DNA of 64,000 bases, taken from contig JAUJYZ010001004.1 in NCBI GenBank assembly GCA_033675265.1, positions 1-64,000 of the forward strand. The letters run 5' to 3'. The notes under the pieces were generated by a model. It was not told where the DNA came from, ran no database searches, and saw nothing but the letters and a program-made list of their open reading frames with translations. This document shows, piece by piece, positions 44,691 to 56,050 of this stretch (positions are counted from its first letter, which is position 1; each line of letters starts with the position of its first letter). This stretch comes from Actinostola sp. cb2023 (Eukaryota > Cnidaria > Anthozoa > Actiniaria > Actinostolidae). Made by a program: the position numbers and the translations under genes.

Positions 44691-47600
44691 CCTATCAATT
44701 TTAATCGTGTTTCGATCTCTGCATCAGGTTCCTTTCTAAGGAGAAGACAGAACGGTAAGGCACCAGAGAAAATCATCAAACTACCAAAGATGAAAAATGC
44801 AGGTACGTAGGAATTGAACTGATCAGCCAAAAAACCTGCAAAACAAAAATAAAATATTTTTTAGTATTCTTACGGACATTTAGCTCCGCGCGTTGAACGG
44901 CACATTCCAATGTGCAGATTCTTTAAACAATATAATTGCAAGGACCAGATTCATATAGTTTGTCAGAGTAGTAACATAGCCTCGTCCCCAGGCTTCTCAG
45001 TGCGCTTTGCTAGACTGTGACGCATTCTCGTACCCAGAGCCCACTCCTCATTTGGTTCGTCGCTGGCTCTGGGAAACCCTGTTGCTCGGTCGTCAAATTT
45101 TGACGACCAAGTCGTCAGAGCGCATGCTCATACTAAAGACCGCTGAGAACGGGTACTGTGGAAGAGTCTACTGGCTACGTAGTGTTCACGTTGGTTTGAA
45201 TATTCAAACAATGTAACAAGTACACAAGTTTGTACATTTATCTTCGTGTAGCCGTTTAAAAGCCCTTCGACGTTCATCACCCGTTCTTCTCTGGCTCTGT
45301 TGCGATAAAGGCTGGACGATAAATACATGTTCTAATATAATCTTGCATGTGAGCCTTCCTGTCTTCCGCTTTGTTTAATATTGTTTCTCTTGAATTATAA
45401 AAATATTCCTTTGAATACTCAAAGCGAGTACGATCGATTACGTCTTCTCCGGTGGTAGGTCACTGCAGCAGTTACATGGCGAGCCGCACTGCTTAGCTAA
45501 GGCGTTTCCACCGCTAAAAAGTTGGTGGAAATCTCGGCAGGGAATCACGGTTTCTATTGTACTCGCAGCCTGATCCAATTATCACTTTCCTAGCGGCTTG
45601 TTATAATGAACATGTCTATAACTCATCACAGAGCATTCGCATTTCTCGTTATAATAAATTATTACGAAACCGAATTCCGTTGTTCAAAAACAAAAAATAT
45701 ATTGTTGTCGACTTATGAAATCGACAAGAAAACAGCGATTGATTTGATTTTGCTTTGCTGAATTTTCTTAATTAGTATTATCTTTATCAAATTTAAAAGC
45801 GAAAGTCGTCCGAAATTCTGGCTAAATTCTCTTTACACTCACTGAGCAAAGGCGACACACCCGATTGCTCGTTCTTATCAGGCGATACACCCGGGATAAG
45901 AACACGTAAAGTAAAGAGAAGAACCGGGCTTTTGTTGTCATTTCATACTTTGGTTAGATTTGTGAAAGAACCGCTCCTCAGTAGAGCTGCAAGGTACCGG
46001 GCGCTGCTTTTGGAAATACACTTACTTAGATCCTGTAGAGCAGTTACAACTGTGGACAACGATATAATTCTAAGCTCATAATTCTGATTGCGTAGTATTT
46101 ATATGACTATAGGTTTTCTATTAACTAGAATGCCATATTCTGACATAATCCTTACTTAATTATTGAGAAATTAGCTGTTGTCTTTTCAGTTAAATTGGAA
46201 ATATGTCGATTTTTCTCACTATATATTAGATATCGATGTCTATAAAGTGACGGACTTATGCGTCTTCTGAACTTAAGTTTGCTGATGTTCACAGTCTTCG
46301 ACTGAATCACAGACCATCGACCGGCAGGGGTCCTGCATGTAATAAATAAACACAACTTCTAGCTGTTAAAATTAAAGCAAATCGAGACTTCCCAAGGCAG
46401 GAAGCATCCAGATAATACAACAAACTCTATACTCACGGCGATACAGTTCTTGCGGGCCAAGTTTCTCTGCTGCTTCCAGGACAAAATAGAAGCCATTTCT
46501 TCCCGCCAAATTATATATCAATTCTTTCGTGTCAAAATGCAATTTCAAATCACATTGGGTACCAACAAAGATAGCTTGAACATGGAATATCTCTATTTGG
46601 GCAAAATCAACCAATATCGTGCAGAAATAAACCATAAATGGCAGATTTTAGAGAGCGATATGTTGTCGTGTAGAGAAAGCGCGGGAATGTGATTGAGAAA
46701 GACTCATGACCGATGCTCGGCATGCATTATACGATAATGCATTATCGTAGCTGTTGATAGCTACCTTTACTTAATCCTGTTGAATTAATCCTAGCAACTG
46801 TCGATCAACTATAATTGCCTTAAATTCTGTGCGGCTCGTCATGTATATATATATTGCCGGTTAGATCTCCCTTTACCAATTCAGATCAATTTATGTCTAC
46901 ACAGTCACTCAGTCATTTCCATAGCTTTATAATTCAAAAACGGAATACCATTGTATGAAAATACAACCGTCGCTGTCATTCCTTTCGTTCGCCTTGCAAG
47001 TTTGAATCTTTGTTGATCTCATGGACCAATCAAATACGATCAGTCATTGTTGATTTCATCAGCCAATGAAATTCGCAAAAAATTTCAGGGTTTCCCACAT
47101 TCTCGTACCCAGAGCCCGCTCGTCATTTGGTTTGTCGCTGGCTCTGGGAAACCCTGTTGTTCGGTCGTCAAATTTTGACGACCAAGTCGTCAGAGCGCAT
47201 GCTCATACTAAAGACCGCTGAGAGCGGGCACTGTGGAAGAGTCTACTGGCTACGTAGTATTTACGTTGGTTTGAATATTCAAACTAACAAGTACACAAGT
47301 TTGTACATTTATCTTCGTGTAGCCGTTTAAAATCCCTTCGACGTTCATCACCGGTTCTTCTCTGGCTCTGTTGCGGTAAAGGCTGGACGATAAATACATG
47401 TTCTAATATAATCTTGCATGTGAACCTTCCTGTCTTCCGCTTTGTTATTGAGTTTCTCTTGAATTATAAAAATATTCCTTTGAATACTCAAAGCGAGTAC
47501 GATCGATTGTGTCTGTAGCCGTTACTTTACTTTTATAATTTATGTATTGTTAGATCTCCCTTTACGAATTCAGATCAATTTATGTCTACACAGTCACTCT

Positions 47601-50600
47601 CATTTCCATAGCTTTATAATTCAATAACGGAATACCATTGTATGAAAATACAACCGTCGCTGTCATTCCTTTCGTTCGCCTTGCAGTTTGAATCTTTGTT
47701 GATCTCATGAACCAATCAAATACGATCAGTCATTGTTGATTTCATCAGCCAATGAAATTCGCTAAAATTTCAGGGATTCCCAGAGCCAGCGACAAACCAA
47801 ATGACGAGCGGGCTCTGGGTACGAGAATGGGTTTCCCAGAGCCAGCGACAAACCAAATGAGGAGTGGGCTCTGGGTACGAGAATGGACTGTGACGTTATG
47901 CATGGATCAATTCCACTGTTACCATCCCCCCCCCGGGCATAGGACCTGTGTCCCAGGGGCTTTACAACAACGTGGTTGCCCCGGGGGTAGGGGGCGGGGA
48001 TAACTTGATCGAGCGTATAATCAATGGAGGAATTCATAATAATGGAATTTGTCGGTAAAGAGACTACTTTTGTCGCAGATTGGCTTGAAAAACAAGGTCT
48101 TGCAAAGTTAAAGGCTTTCTTTGAAAAAAAAAGGCAGTGTTTAACGGCACAGATGACTTCTTATCTCTACTGTTATGGTCAATAATTATTTCTAAAAGGT
48201 GTCTAGCTTGCCGTTTAATATTATTCAATTGTTGGTTGCTTTTCCGTTGCCCTGGGGCGGGGAATTTGTTATTTCTGGCGGTCCAGGGGCAGGGAATTTG
48301 TAGTCCCAAGAAAAAAATAATACAAATCCCCGGGGGTCAGCCCGGGGGGGGGATGGTAACAGCTGGAATTGATCCATGCATTACTGCTTTTACGTGGTCC
48401 GCCATTTTGAAGAAAACTAGTGATGCATGATGGGAATCCCTGGGGACGAGATCATGCGTGCGCAAGAAAGCCATCCCAATGCTAAAGTTTGGCGCCATGA
48501 TAACACGTGACCCAGACTCTTACCAGCGATTGGTGATCCCAAAAAGAGCGCGAACGACGACACTGCGTAGCACATACTCAATCCAACGTAGTTTCTCCGT
48601 GCATCGGTAAAACACGTCAACAGAAAAGTATACTGTGTCGATATATAAATACCATTGCCAATTCCATAACATATTATAAACAAAACAAAATGGCTGTAAA
48701 CTTTAGCCTGGGTGAACAAGAACAACGACAATCCAACAATGAACGACGATAACTGGATGCATTGAAGTGGAGTTAACCAACGCTTGTCCACGACTTTTCC
48801 AATGGCGATACGAAAAACCGTGGAGCACACACCGGAGTAGATGAAAAGTTGGGAGGATTTCGAGGCTGGAATGTTTCTGTCGTGTGCAAAAGATATCTAG
48901 GAAATAAAATGGTGAGTGTTACAAAAACTGATTACGCTGACTTTGGTATCCTCCTTGGATACAGGTGTTTACACAGACGTCAACTCTCGTCTTGACACCT
49001 CGCTAATGCGCGTGGACACCCCGCTTTTACGGACAATTAAAGGGCTGGGTTCTCGGTCAACTATGTTACAGACAATATACTGAATATACACTCTCGATAT
49101 TGTGAACTGCAGCCGACAGACCAGATTGAGGGTTTCATGTTTAACGAGAAAACACACACACAAAAAGAGAGTTCACTGAACTAGTAAATGAAAAAGACTT
49201 CTCAGCTTCGCTCGTGAGCGCGCAGGTTCCATTTTTTCCTACGGAGATCATCATTAATGTCTATCCCTTGCCGAGACCTCGAAATATTTCGTTCATTTCA
49301 CGGCTTCGATAAGGACCTTTTTCAAATTCAAACCACTTGTTTCTTATTTGCAATCCCATAACACATGCTGATACTGGCATGCACAACAAATGTAATCATT
49401 AATTATTAAATTTAATCATAATAATTATTATAATCAGTGTCAATAGATTTTTGTCATAAGCTATATATACCTACCATGTGTAGCATTGGTACATAAAGAC
49501 CCAACCAGGTCAGAAAGAGAGATATCGTCCCTATGGTATACTTTGGGCTTGTCCAAATGGAACAATCATACAATTCTGACCAAGTTGTTTTCGATTGTTC
49601 TTCTTTGCTGTCTTTATATTCTTCTTCCACATTTGGATCAAATGATAAACAAGCAATCCCTATCAGTACCATAGTGCCTGACATGACCCGCAGTGATCCC
49701 CGCCATCCTAGTAACTCCACCAAAGCTTGTAATGCTGGCACGAGCACTAATATTCCTAAGCTCGCTCCTGATGTAGAAATTCCCGAAGCTAAACCAATGT
49801 GTTTCTTGAAATACTTTTGAAAACTTTTTGAGAAAGCACTAACTATACAGTTTATACAAAAGCCAAGCAGAATTCCATGGGTAAAGTAGAGTATCTCTAT
49901 GTGTTGGACAAATGAGCTGGCCACCATGAGTGTTGCTGCCGCAAAACCACCACACAATCCGACCAGTCGTTCTCCAAACATAGTAACAATCTTGAGAGAA
50001 ATGGGGAAGCACAGAAATGCAAAGCCTATTCCTAACGAGCCAATCCAAGCTAAAGGAAAGAGATAAATACATGGATTAAAATACAAATACTGTGAGTGTA
50101 ATTATTGCCAATAAGGCTGTCCCATGTGTAGTGTCAGATTTTAAAATATTCAGAAATATTTTGCCAATATTCACAAAGAATATTTAGCAGATTTAGTAGT
50201 GTTTATCATATTATGACATCTCATTCAGATTTAAAATAAACTACATGGACAACTTGTTTTGATAATAATAATAAATTGTATAAATAAATAAATAAATAAA
50301 AACATCAATCAATCAACCAATGAAAGAACAAATAAACAAACAAATAAATGAATAATAAATAAATGAGAAATAATTAAATGAACTAATGAAGGAATTGATT
50401 GATTAATAAGAATGAATAAAACAATAGAGTACAAACACTAAAACCGTGCAATGTTTGCACTAAATAGCACTATAATTTATTAAACAATAGAAATATTACT
50501 ATTTTATTTAGTACTATTTATGAGCCCATAAAGCTTAGAATGTCCTATATTGGGTCTGTGAGCTTTTTCCATGGTCAGGCGATTTATTAGATTGCATCAA

Positions 50601-51127
50601 GCAGAAGTAATAGAAAAACCCCGGCAATAGATGTTAAATAAGTCTTATAGAGAATGATCACTGGTTTAACAGTCAGGAGTGCATGCATGACCACTTTTAT
50701 TTACTACATTGTACTTTTACTGACATTCCAACCTCAACAGAAACCATTTTTGCGCCAAAATGTTACTCAAAAAAGCCTGATCTGGGATATCCTGGGTACC
50801 AGAGGCCGAGAGGGGGCTGGGAGAGATTGGGCCTGGCCTCCTCTCGGCAGCTGGTAACCCAGGGTAGATCTGGGACAAGCACGACTCACAATAATAATAT
50901 GGGGTCCTGACAAATGCCATATAAAAGAAGGAAAAACAAATGACTTTGTACACACCTATTGCGCCTCTGCCCATCTTGAACTCCTCACTCAATACCGGCA
51001 ACAGAACACCAAAACTAAGCAGTATACCAAAACCAAATGCATTTATCAATGAGCCAGAAAAACAGACCAGCCACGCCCAGGGTCCATCACGAGGGTGAGG
51101 GGTTGTCCTCTTCTTACAGAGCACCAT
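44657..51127 (-). CDS. SLC16-like transporter gene C, with a satellite-derived C-terminus
   Basis: Exons are 50956-51127, 49475-50049, 48524-48896 and 44657-44835, GT/AG bounded, with the same phases as copies A and B (1299 nt, 432 aa). It starts MVLCKKRTTPHPRDGPWAW and keeps RDG...W, GERLVGLCGGF, and the helix-8 arginine in STVFRIAIGKVVD. It is a more distant paralogue than A and B are to each other. An alternative upstream in-frame start exists near 51211. Exon 4 reads through LRKEPDAEIETRLKLIG and straight into satellite, so the last ten residues (YIIHERFRGN) and the stop are satellite sequence. The left-arm copy instead shows a normal tail, so this end may be an assembly join. Gene C is convergent with copy A. 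Confidence 0.82.
45026..47886. mobile_element. Nested copies of the CATTCTCGTACCCAGAG element family in intron 3 of gene C
   Basis: Left ends at 45026 and 47097 (CATTCTCGTACCCAGAGCCC) and right ends at 47828 and 47886 (GGCTCTGGGTACGAGAATG) are mutual inverted repeats. A block of about 230 bp that begins TTAGATCTCCCTTTAC occurs twice, at about 46862-47090 and 47545-47778, showing that a short, internally deleted copy sits directly beside a longer one. No transposase was found. Confidence 0.65.
46437..46635 (-). other. Candidate exon inside the nested element, unidentified
   Basis: A minus-strand frame from ATG (46633-46635) begins MVYFCTILVDFAQIEIF and passes through FHVQAIFVGTQC and AGRNGFYFVLEAAEKLGP. 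It ends at a good donor (CGCC then GTGAGT) after ELYR. The noisy left-arm mirror keeps the same donor near 866. Codon content looks coding, but I cannot assign a family. It could be a host exon carried by the element or a relic of element coding sequence. Confidence 0.3.
47898..48381. mobile_element. TIR element of about 480 bp with C/G-rich subterminal runs
   Basis: Left ATGCATGGATCAATTCCA and right GGAATTGATCCATGCAT are inverted repeats extending through TGTTACCATCCCCCC and its complement. Inside, on the plus strand, a short frame reads FVGKETTFVADWLEKQGL. I do not recognise it. Small hairpins around CCCTGGGGCGGGGAA lie in the right half. It sits in intron 3 of gene C. Confidence 0.6.
50785..50868. 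repeat. Short foldback in intron 1 of gene C
   Basis: CCTGGGTACCAGAGGCCGAG and CTCGGCAGCTGGTAACCCAGG pair imperfectly around a G-rich centre, giving a hairpin of about 80 bp. Confidence 0.55.
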
Positions 51128-53003
51128 CTTTGTAGTTGATTCTGTGGATGTAGAAGGGATAAACTTACTATGGATTTCATGATGGTCTTGGCAAACATGT
51201 AAATAATCCACGTATGTGTTAATTTTATTTATTTATTTTTAAGCATGATAAGTGTATAAATAATTTATTTATTTATTTATTTATTTTTATTTATTTATTT
51301 ATTTCAATTTATATATAAATTTATTTCCATTTCCCCCCGTCCACCTCTCCCTCGGTCCACCAAATAGCTCCTGCGGGGTACCGCGGGGATGAGTTTACAT
51401 GATTTGTTGATGACTTCAAACAATAATATTATTGCAATATACATAGATTAAAAATTATTTAAAAATATATATTTAAACTTAGGTATTCTATACAAAATGT
51501 GCTTTAATTGAAAAGGCATCTTTATATTCTAATCTTACTGCCTGAATACTGAAAATCAAGGAGTTTATTTTTATACAAGGCACGCGTGATTGATTCGATT
51601 GAAATATACATATCCGCTTCAAGTGTACATGGAATCGAATCGAAGTGAAGACGGATCTTGGCAATACCGTACAGTATCTCAACCATTTTAAAGTGTTCTC
51701 TTTTACATTCCTTTTCATTTCCTATACATGTATGAATGGATTGAAATCAATAATTAGCTGAGCAGTGAAATTTCAAGGAACCTCACTCTCGAACGACTTG
51801 GACTTTGTACAAGCGTATTTCACCTCGATGTTCTTGCCATAACACACACTTATATAAGCGCCTTACCTCAGCTGAAGCTTGTACCTTGAATAGCTAATTG
51901 AGAAGCCATGAACTGGACGATAGAACTGTAACCATCGGTGTAAACAGAAGATAAAGAAAACTTTTCAAATATTCCAGTGGATGCCGAGTCAACCCGACCG
52001 GAGATAATGCTTACCACAGGGAGCCCAATGCTGTCAGAGCATTTCCGCAAAATGTCAAAGTTGGTTGGCATTAGATTCCAAAACCGCCTTGGCCGACCAA
52101 ACAATAGAACGAATCTATTGTGTTACTGCATCGTTCTATTGTTCCATCTGTCCGAGGTGGGTTTGAGGGATGGAATTTAGTCAAAGTTGGGACTCTGGGA
52201 GCAGAACAACAAAAAAACAGCGACACAGAAAATAAGAATTCACTGGCAGAAAGACAGAATGGAGTTGCTGGATTGGAGCATTACACATTTTTGCTAGGAT
52301 CAATGAATATGGCCAGCAATAGGACCTATAGTGTCTTTGTCTCCTAAAAAAGACATTGGCCGGTACGGTGTCACTACCTAGTATTTTGATCATAGAAATG
52401 ACGTCATAAAATCCTCAAAACTCAAGTGGAACAACGAGACAATGGAAAACTTCATGCGATTCGGTTTTTACAACAACTAGCCGGATTTTCGAGCCAAATT
52501 TATAAGCCAAAAATTGTGCATGGAGTATTTCACTGAAAAAGACCATAATTTTGAAGAAAACAAACCCAGCGCGCGCTCGATGGCGTGATGATGGCGTCAG
52601 TAGCGCGCGCACTTCACTCGTTAAAATGTTATTCAAAAACACAACAGAATCCGACAGAATCCTCAATTTTCTTGCCATTTTTTCACCATTCTTGTTCTTT
52701 TTGTAAAAATGGATTGTTACAACAACAAGTAAACTTCGTTGAGTGTGACATCATTTCTATTGTCTGTACTATATAGTTTTTTGTATCGCACATCTTCTTC
52801 CCAGTAACAAAGAAGTTATTTGAACATTTTATTGAATTACCGATATACGCATGCAGGTAGCAAGTTAGTCAGTCAATTATACATTTAATAAACATGGCAA
52901 CTAGCGAGTACACTAGTATGGACTGCGTCGGTGTATAATCGGATAAATTCAATGGTTCAAGGAAATCTTTAACACCGTAAAAAAAAATAGTACTTAACCG
53001 TTT
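51128..53003. other. Upstream of gene C and intergenic; (TTTA)n tract
   Basis: An (ATTT)n microsatellite lies at about 51222-51305. An inverted pair around GAACAATAGAACGA and TCGTTCTATTGTTT lies near 52098-52145. An open stretch on the minus strand (51868-52104) starts only at TTG and shows no known motif. No gene is supported. Confidence 0.45.
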
Positions 53004-53041
53004 TTACTGACGTTTCGAGTCTTGGCCCTTCATCGGAGTAA
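53004..53041 (-). ncRNA. Decayed hammerhead motif of the Penelope type
   Basis: On the minus strand: TTACT, CCGATGA (one change from CTGATGA), A, a weak stem II GGG/CTC around CCAAGA, GAAA, CGTC, AGTAA. TTACT and AGTAA pair fully as stem I, and the cut site would be GUC. The core change should abolish activity. It marks a second, older Penelope-like end with no recognisable coding region nearby. Confidence 0.5.
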
Positions 53042-53228
53042 TTAATTAGTACATTTATTAGCCAGTTTATAAAATGTACCTTTTTGCCGTAAATTTTACA
53101 TAATTGCTACATATACTAAATAGTATTTACATCAGACGGTTACAAACTAGCAAACCGCACCAATAGACTGGGGGGAAAAGAGAACTTTAAATACAACGTT
53201 TCACATCAAACGACCATACAAACTTATA

Positions 53229-53760
53229 AGGCTTTGTTACACGGTGAAACTTTTTCGTGAAACTATTTCGTGAAACAGTGCAAGACAGTTTCACCGTGTA
53301 ACATGTTTGCTGAAACAAGTTTCACGAGGTGTGTTACACGGTGCAATGGCTGATTTTATGAAACGTTTTTGCTTCGAGTTTTACGAAAAAGTAGAAAAAA
53401 GTTCTACCAGTTTTCATGAAACTGTCTCGCAACGCAAATTCGAAAAAGTTTCCTGAAAACGACCATGTTACACGGTGAAACTCTTTGTGAAACCTGTCTC
53501 GCACCGTTTCACGAAACAGTTTCACGATTCAGGAAACTTTTTCGAATTTGCGTTGCGAGACAGTTTCATCAGAAAAGTAGAACTTCTTTCTACTTTTTCG
53601 TGAAACTCGAAGCAAAAACGTTTCATAAAACCAGCCATTGCACCGTGTAACACATCTCCAGTCGTGAAACTTGTTTCAGCAAACATGTTACACGGTGAAA
53701 CTGTCTTGCACTGTTTCACGAAAAGGTTTCATGAAAAAGTTTCACCGTGTAACAAGGCCT
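53229..53760. mobile_element. 532-bp foldback element with TA flanks
   Basis: Both ends read GTTACACGGTGAAACTTTTT inward (AGGCTTTGTTACACGG and CCGTGTAACAAGGCCT), with TA on either side (53227-53228 and 53761-53762). The interior is a series of inverted copies built on TTTCACCGTGTAAC and GTGAAAC, so almost the whole element can fold on itself. The frames inside are translations of this repeat, not genes. Confidence 0.78.
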
Positions 53761-53762
53761 TA

Positions 53763-55163
53763 ACTCAACATCTTTAATTTTTGAGTCGGCAATCGGTGGA
53801 AATGTTTGCTTTTCAGCTGGTTTGCTAAATTTGGACATCAAACTGACCGCCTTTGGTATGTCATACATCGTCATTCTATTGCTGTTGTACAGACACAGGG
53901 TCCGCGGAGGGGGAGGGGCAGGCAGGGCTATAGCCCCACCAATTTTTTGTCCACAGGTAGTAAAATGTTTAAGGAAATTTAATAAATGGTATCGTCATTG
54001 CGACCCTTGTATGAAAGACACATTTAGCTCCACCACTTAGTTTAAGCTTGCTCCGCGGGCCCTGAGATAAAGTCTCCATGGCAGGCATTTATAGCATTTC
54101 TTGCCGAGAAAGTCTCCGTGGAAGGCTAGTCAGTGTAGTTTGTTGCAGCACTAGCGGGCTCCGTGCCATTTCGACAGTTGTTGTGCCGTCTTTTATATCC
54201 TATATTCAAAGGTACGTTGTTAAAAACCGATCGAAACAAGAACACTTCCGCAGACTGAATTAATATCCACGAGTTCACCAAGTACCAAAGCCGACAGGGC
54301 ATCATTCTCATCAATTTTCTTAATTTTAATGCAAAGTTTATTACAACTTATGTGTTTAATTCCCTTAAGAACCCCGGATTATCGTTTTACTTTGATCTGC
54401 TTTTAATTGAAATCTGCTTTTTTAATTGCGGATTGTTCATTTTTAAGATTTGTCGAGAACACGTCATCACTCCATTTTGTATGGTAATCGGTTTTTTGAA
54501 GAGGACTAGAGAGCTACGGTTCAAAAAATATATTTGTTTTCTGCCTATTTTCTACAAACAAACTTTTACTTTTATCTTTATTTACTTTTTTTGCTAATTT
54601 ATTCCGTTTATGGTTTAGTACGCAGTCCACTGATTCTTTGTCGACAAGTTACTGCCTTTTTACCCGGCAAGTCTGCTAGGATGAAGAAACACAAAACCAA
54701 AGATAAAAACATTCTTGTTTTGCAATTCAAATACTCATTCGTGTTCGCTAAGTTTATATAATTCATCCTCTGGCGCCACGGAGTATAAAATAAATAAAGA
54801 AATGTTGGTTCTTATATAGCGCATTTCACTCATTGTCTCAATGCGCTTTACAACCGATGGAGGTAATGATAATAATAATACGGTACGGTTGGATGGAGGG
54901 CTGCATATGAATCGAAGGCGCCTACGTACGGCAGCCGAGCAGTTTACAATCATGAGGTGTTAGTTTTTTTGTGTGTTATGCCTCCAATTTGAAGTAGGCT
55001 GTTGAACCGGGTAACAGTCACATAGCCCCTTGGGTACCGGGGGGGCGGGGGGGGGGGGGGGGGGGAGTTTTCTTTCCACCGTGATGTAGACGTCCACCAT
55101 ATGTACGCATCGACTCGACAAACCAACGGTGTTTTGGCAGGCGCCATTTTGGCAGGTCTTACA
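53763..55163. other. Non-genic stretch
   Basis: No supported gene. A G homopolymer of about 20 bases lies at about 55045-55066. A short repeat around GCGCATTTCACTCATTGTCT (about 54818-54850) resembles an interspersed repeat by its local inverted GCGC pieces. The open frames here are short and without motifs. Confidence 0.4.
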
Positions 55164-55173
55164 CAATTCAAAC

Positions 55174-56041
55174 CAATCTCGTCCCCAGAGCCTGCGATAC
55201 TTTCGGCCAGCGACGAGAACGTAGGCTCTGGCATAATCCATTTTTTGGGAACAGGATTTCTTGTTCTTCCGGTTTTAGAGCGCATGCGCAAGTTAGCTGG
55301 GCAGTTGGATTCAAATTGTCGATTCAGTTTCAGTGGAATCCTTCGAAAGGTTTCATTAGGGAATAGAGTACCTTTAAAAGCACTTGGTAAAGAAGATACA
55401 ACAGTGAAAGAAGCGCAGTATCTGAAGTCTTTATTAAAAGCAGTGGTTTTACAGCAGAAGGATACGCGAACAGTTCTTCCTACGGGTTTATATTTACTCG
55501 TGTCTACTTTACATATCAGTTAATTATTTGAATCTATCATCTTCATCTTCTCTAGTTATTGTTGTCTCTCCTTCAAATGTATTTCTTTTGAATCTTTCGC
55601 CTTCGTAAGCACCTCGATTGGCACCGCCTTTCAGTTGCTAGCCTAAAGAATATTAGATTTACGATCGACATATGTTCTTTGGTCTAAATTTTGAGCTTCG
55701 TTTGAAAACTTTCCAAGACACTTCGAGATACATATAAGCTTAGATAAACTGGATTTTTCTCTGTGCTTAGATATTTTAATATTGCAGATCGAGGCTACAT
55801 GTTTAAAATAACATGTCAATGAAACCGTTGAAAAATGTTAATTTTTGTTTTGAACGGAAGTTGGGACACCGGGTTGTTTTGACAACTCAATGTTCATTGG
55901 ATATATTTCATTTCCGGAATCTTGCGCGTGCGTAGTTTCTAAAATGGAATAGCCAATCAAATTGTCTCAAAAATGGATTATGCCAGAGCCTACGTTCTTC
56001 GCCGCTGGTCGAAAGTAACGCAGGCTCTGGGGACGAGATTG
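55174..56041. mobile_element. 868-bp TIR element with a 9-bp target-site duplication
   Basis: Terminal inverted repeats of about 75 bp start CAATCTCGTCCCCAGAGCC (left) and end GGCTCTGGGGACGAGATTG (right). Each has an internal hairpin (CAGAGCCT and AGGCTCTG). AATTCAAAC flanks both sides (55165-55173 and 56042-56050). A 9-bp duplication is typical of Mutator-like elements. There is no transposase, so it is non-autonomous. The ends share the CTCGT-CCCAGAGCC theme with the 45026 family. Confidence 0.82.
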
Positions 56042-56050
56042 AATTCAAAC

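Larger units (their letters stand above)
22471..47258. repeat. Right arm of the giant palindrome
   Basis: This is the reverse complement of 1-21874. It starts with ACCATTATTATAGATC, which pairs with GATCTATAATAATGGT ending at 21874. It carries, in order, copy B of the transporter without exon 1, the Penelope-like pair, the captured-exon element, the LINE fragment, copy A, the GTTGTAGCGGGTT array, the satellite, and intron 3 plus exon 4 of gene C. Because the left arm runs off the window, 47258 is only where comparison stops, not a proven end of symmetry. Confidence 0.93.

Noticed and set aside
48137..48430. 97-codon frame in the TIR element of gene C intron 3
   Set aside because: Translation of GC-rich element sequence with homopolymers; no motif, and it ends in the element's inverted repeat.
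51868..52104. Minus-strand open stretch with FGRPRRFWNLMP
   Set aside because: Begins only at a TTG codon; no family match from memory, no splice signals; kept only as a note in the intergenic entry.
53334..53719. Several frames with MKLFRETV and similar starts
   Set aside because: They come from inverted copies of one foldback element and mirror each other on both strands.
55101..55523. 140-codon frame overlapping the TIR element
   Set aside because: It starts outside, crosses the element end and hairpin, and has no recognised motif or conserved splice sites.
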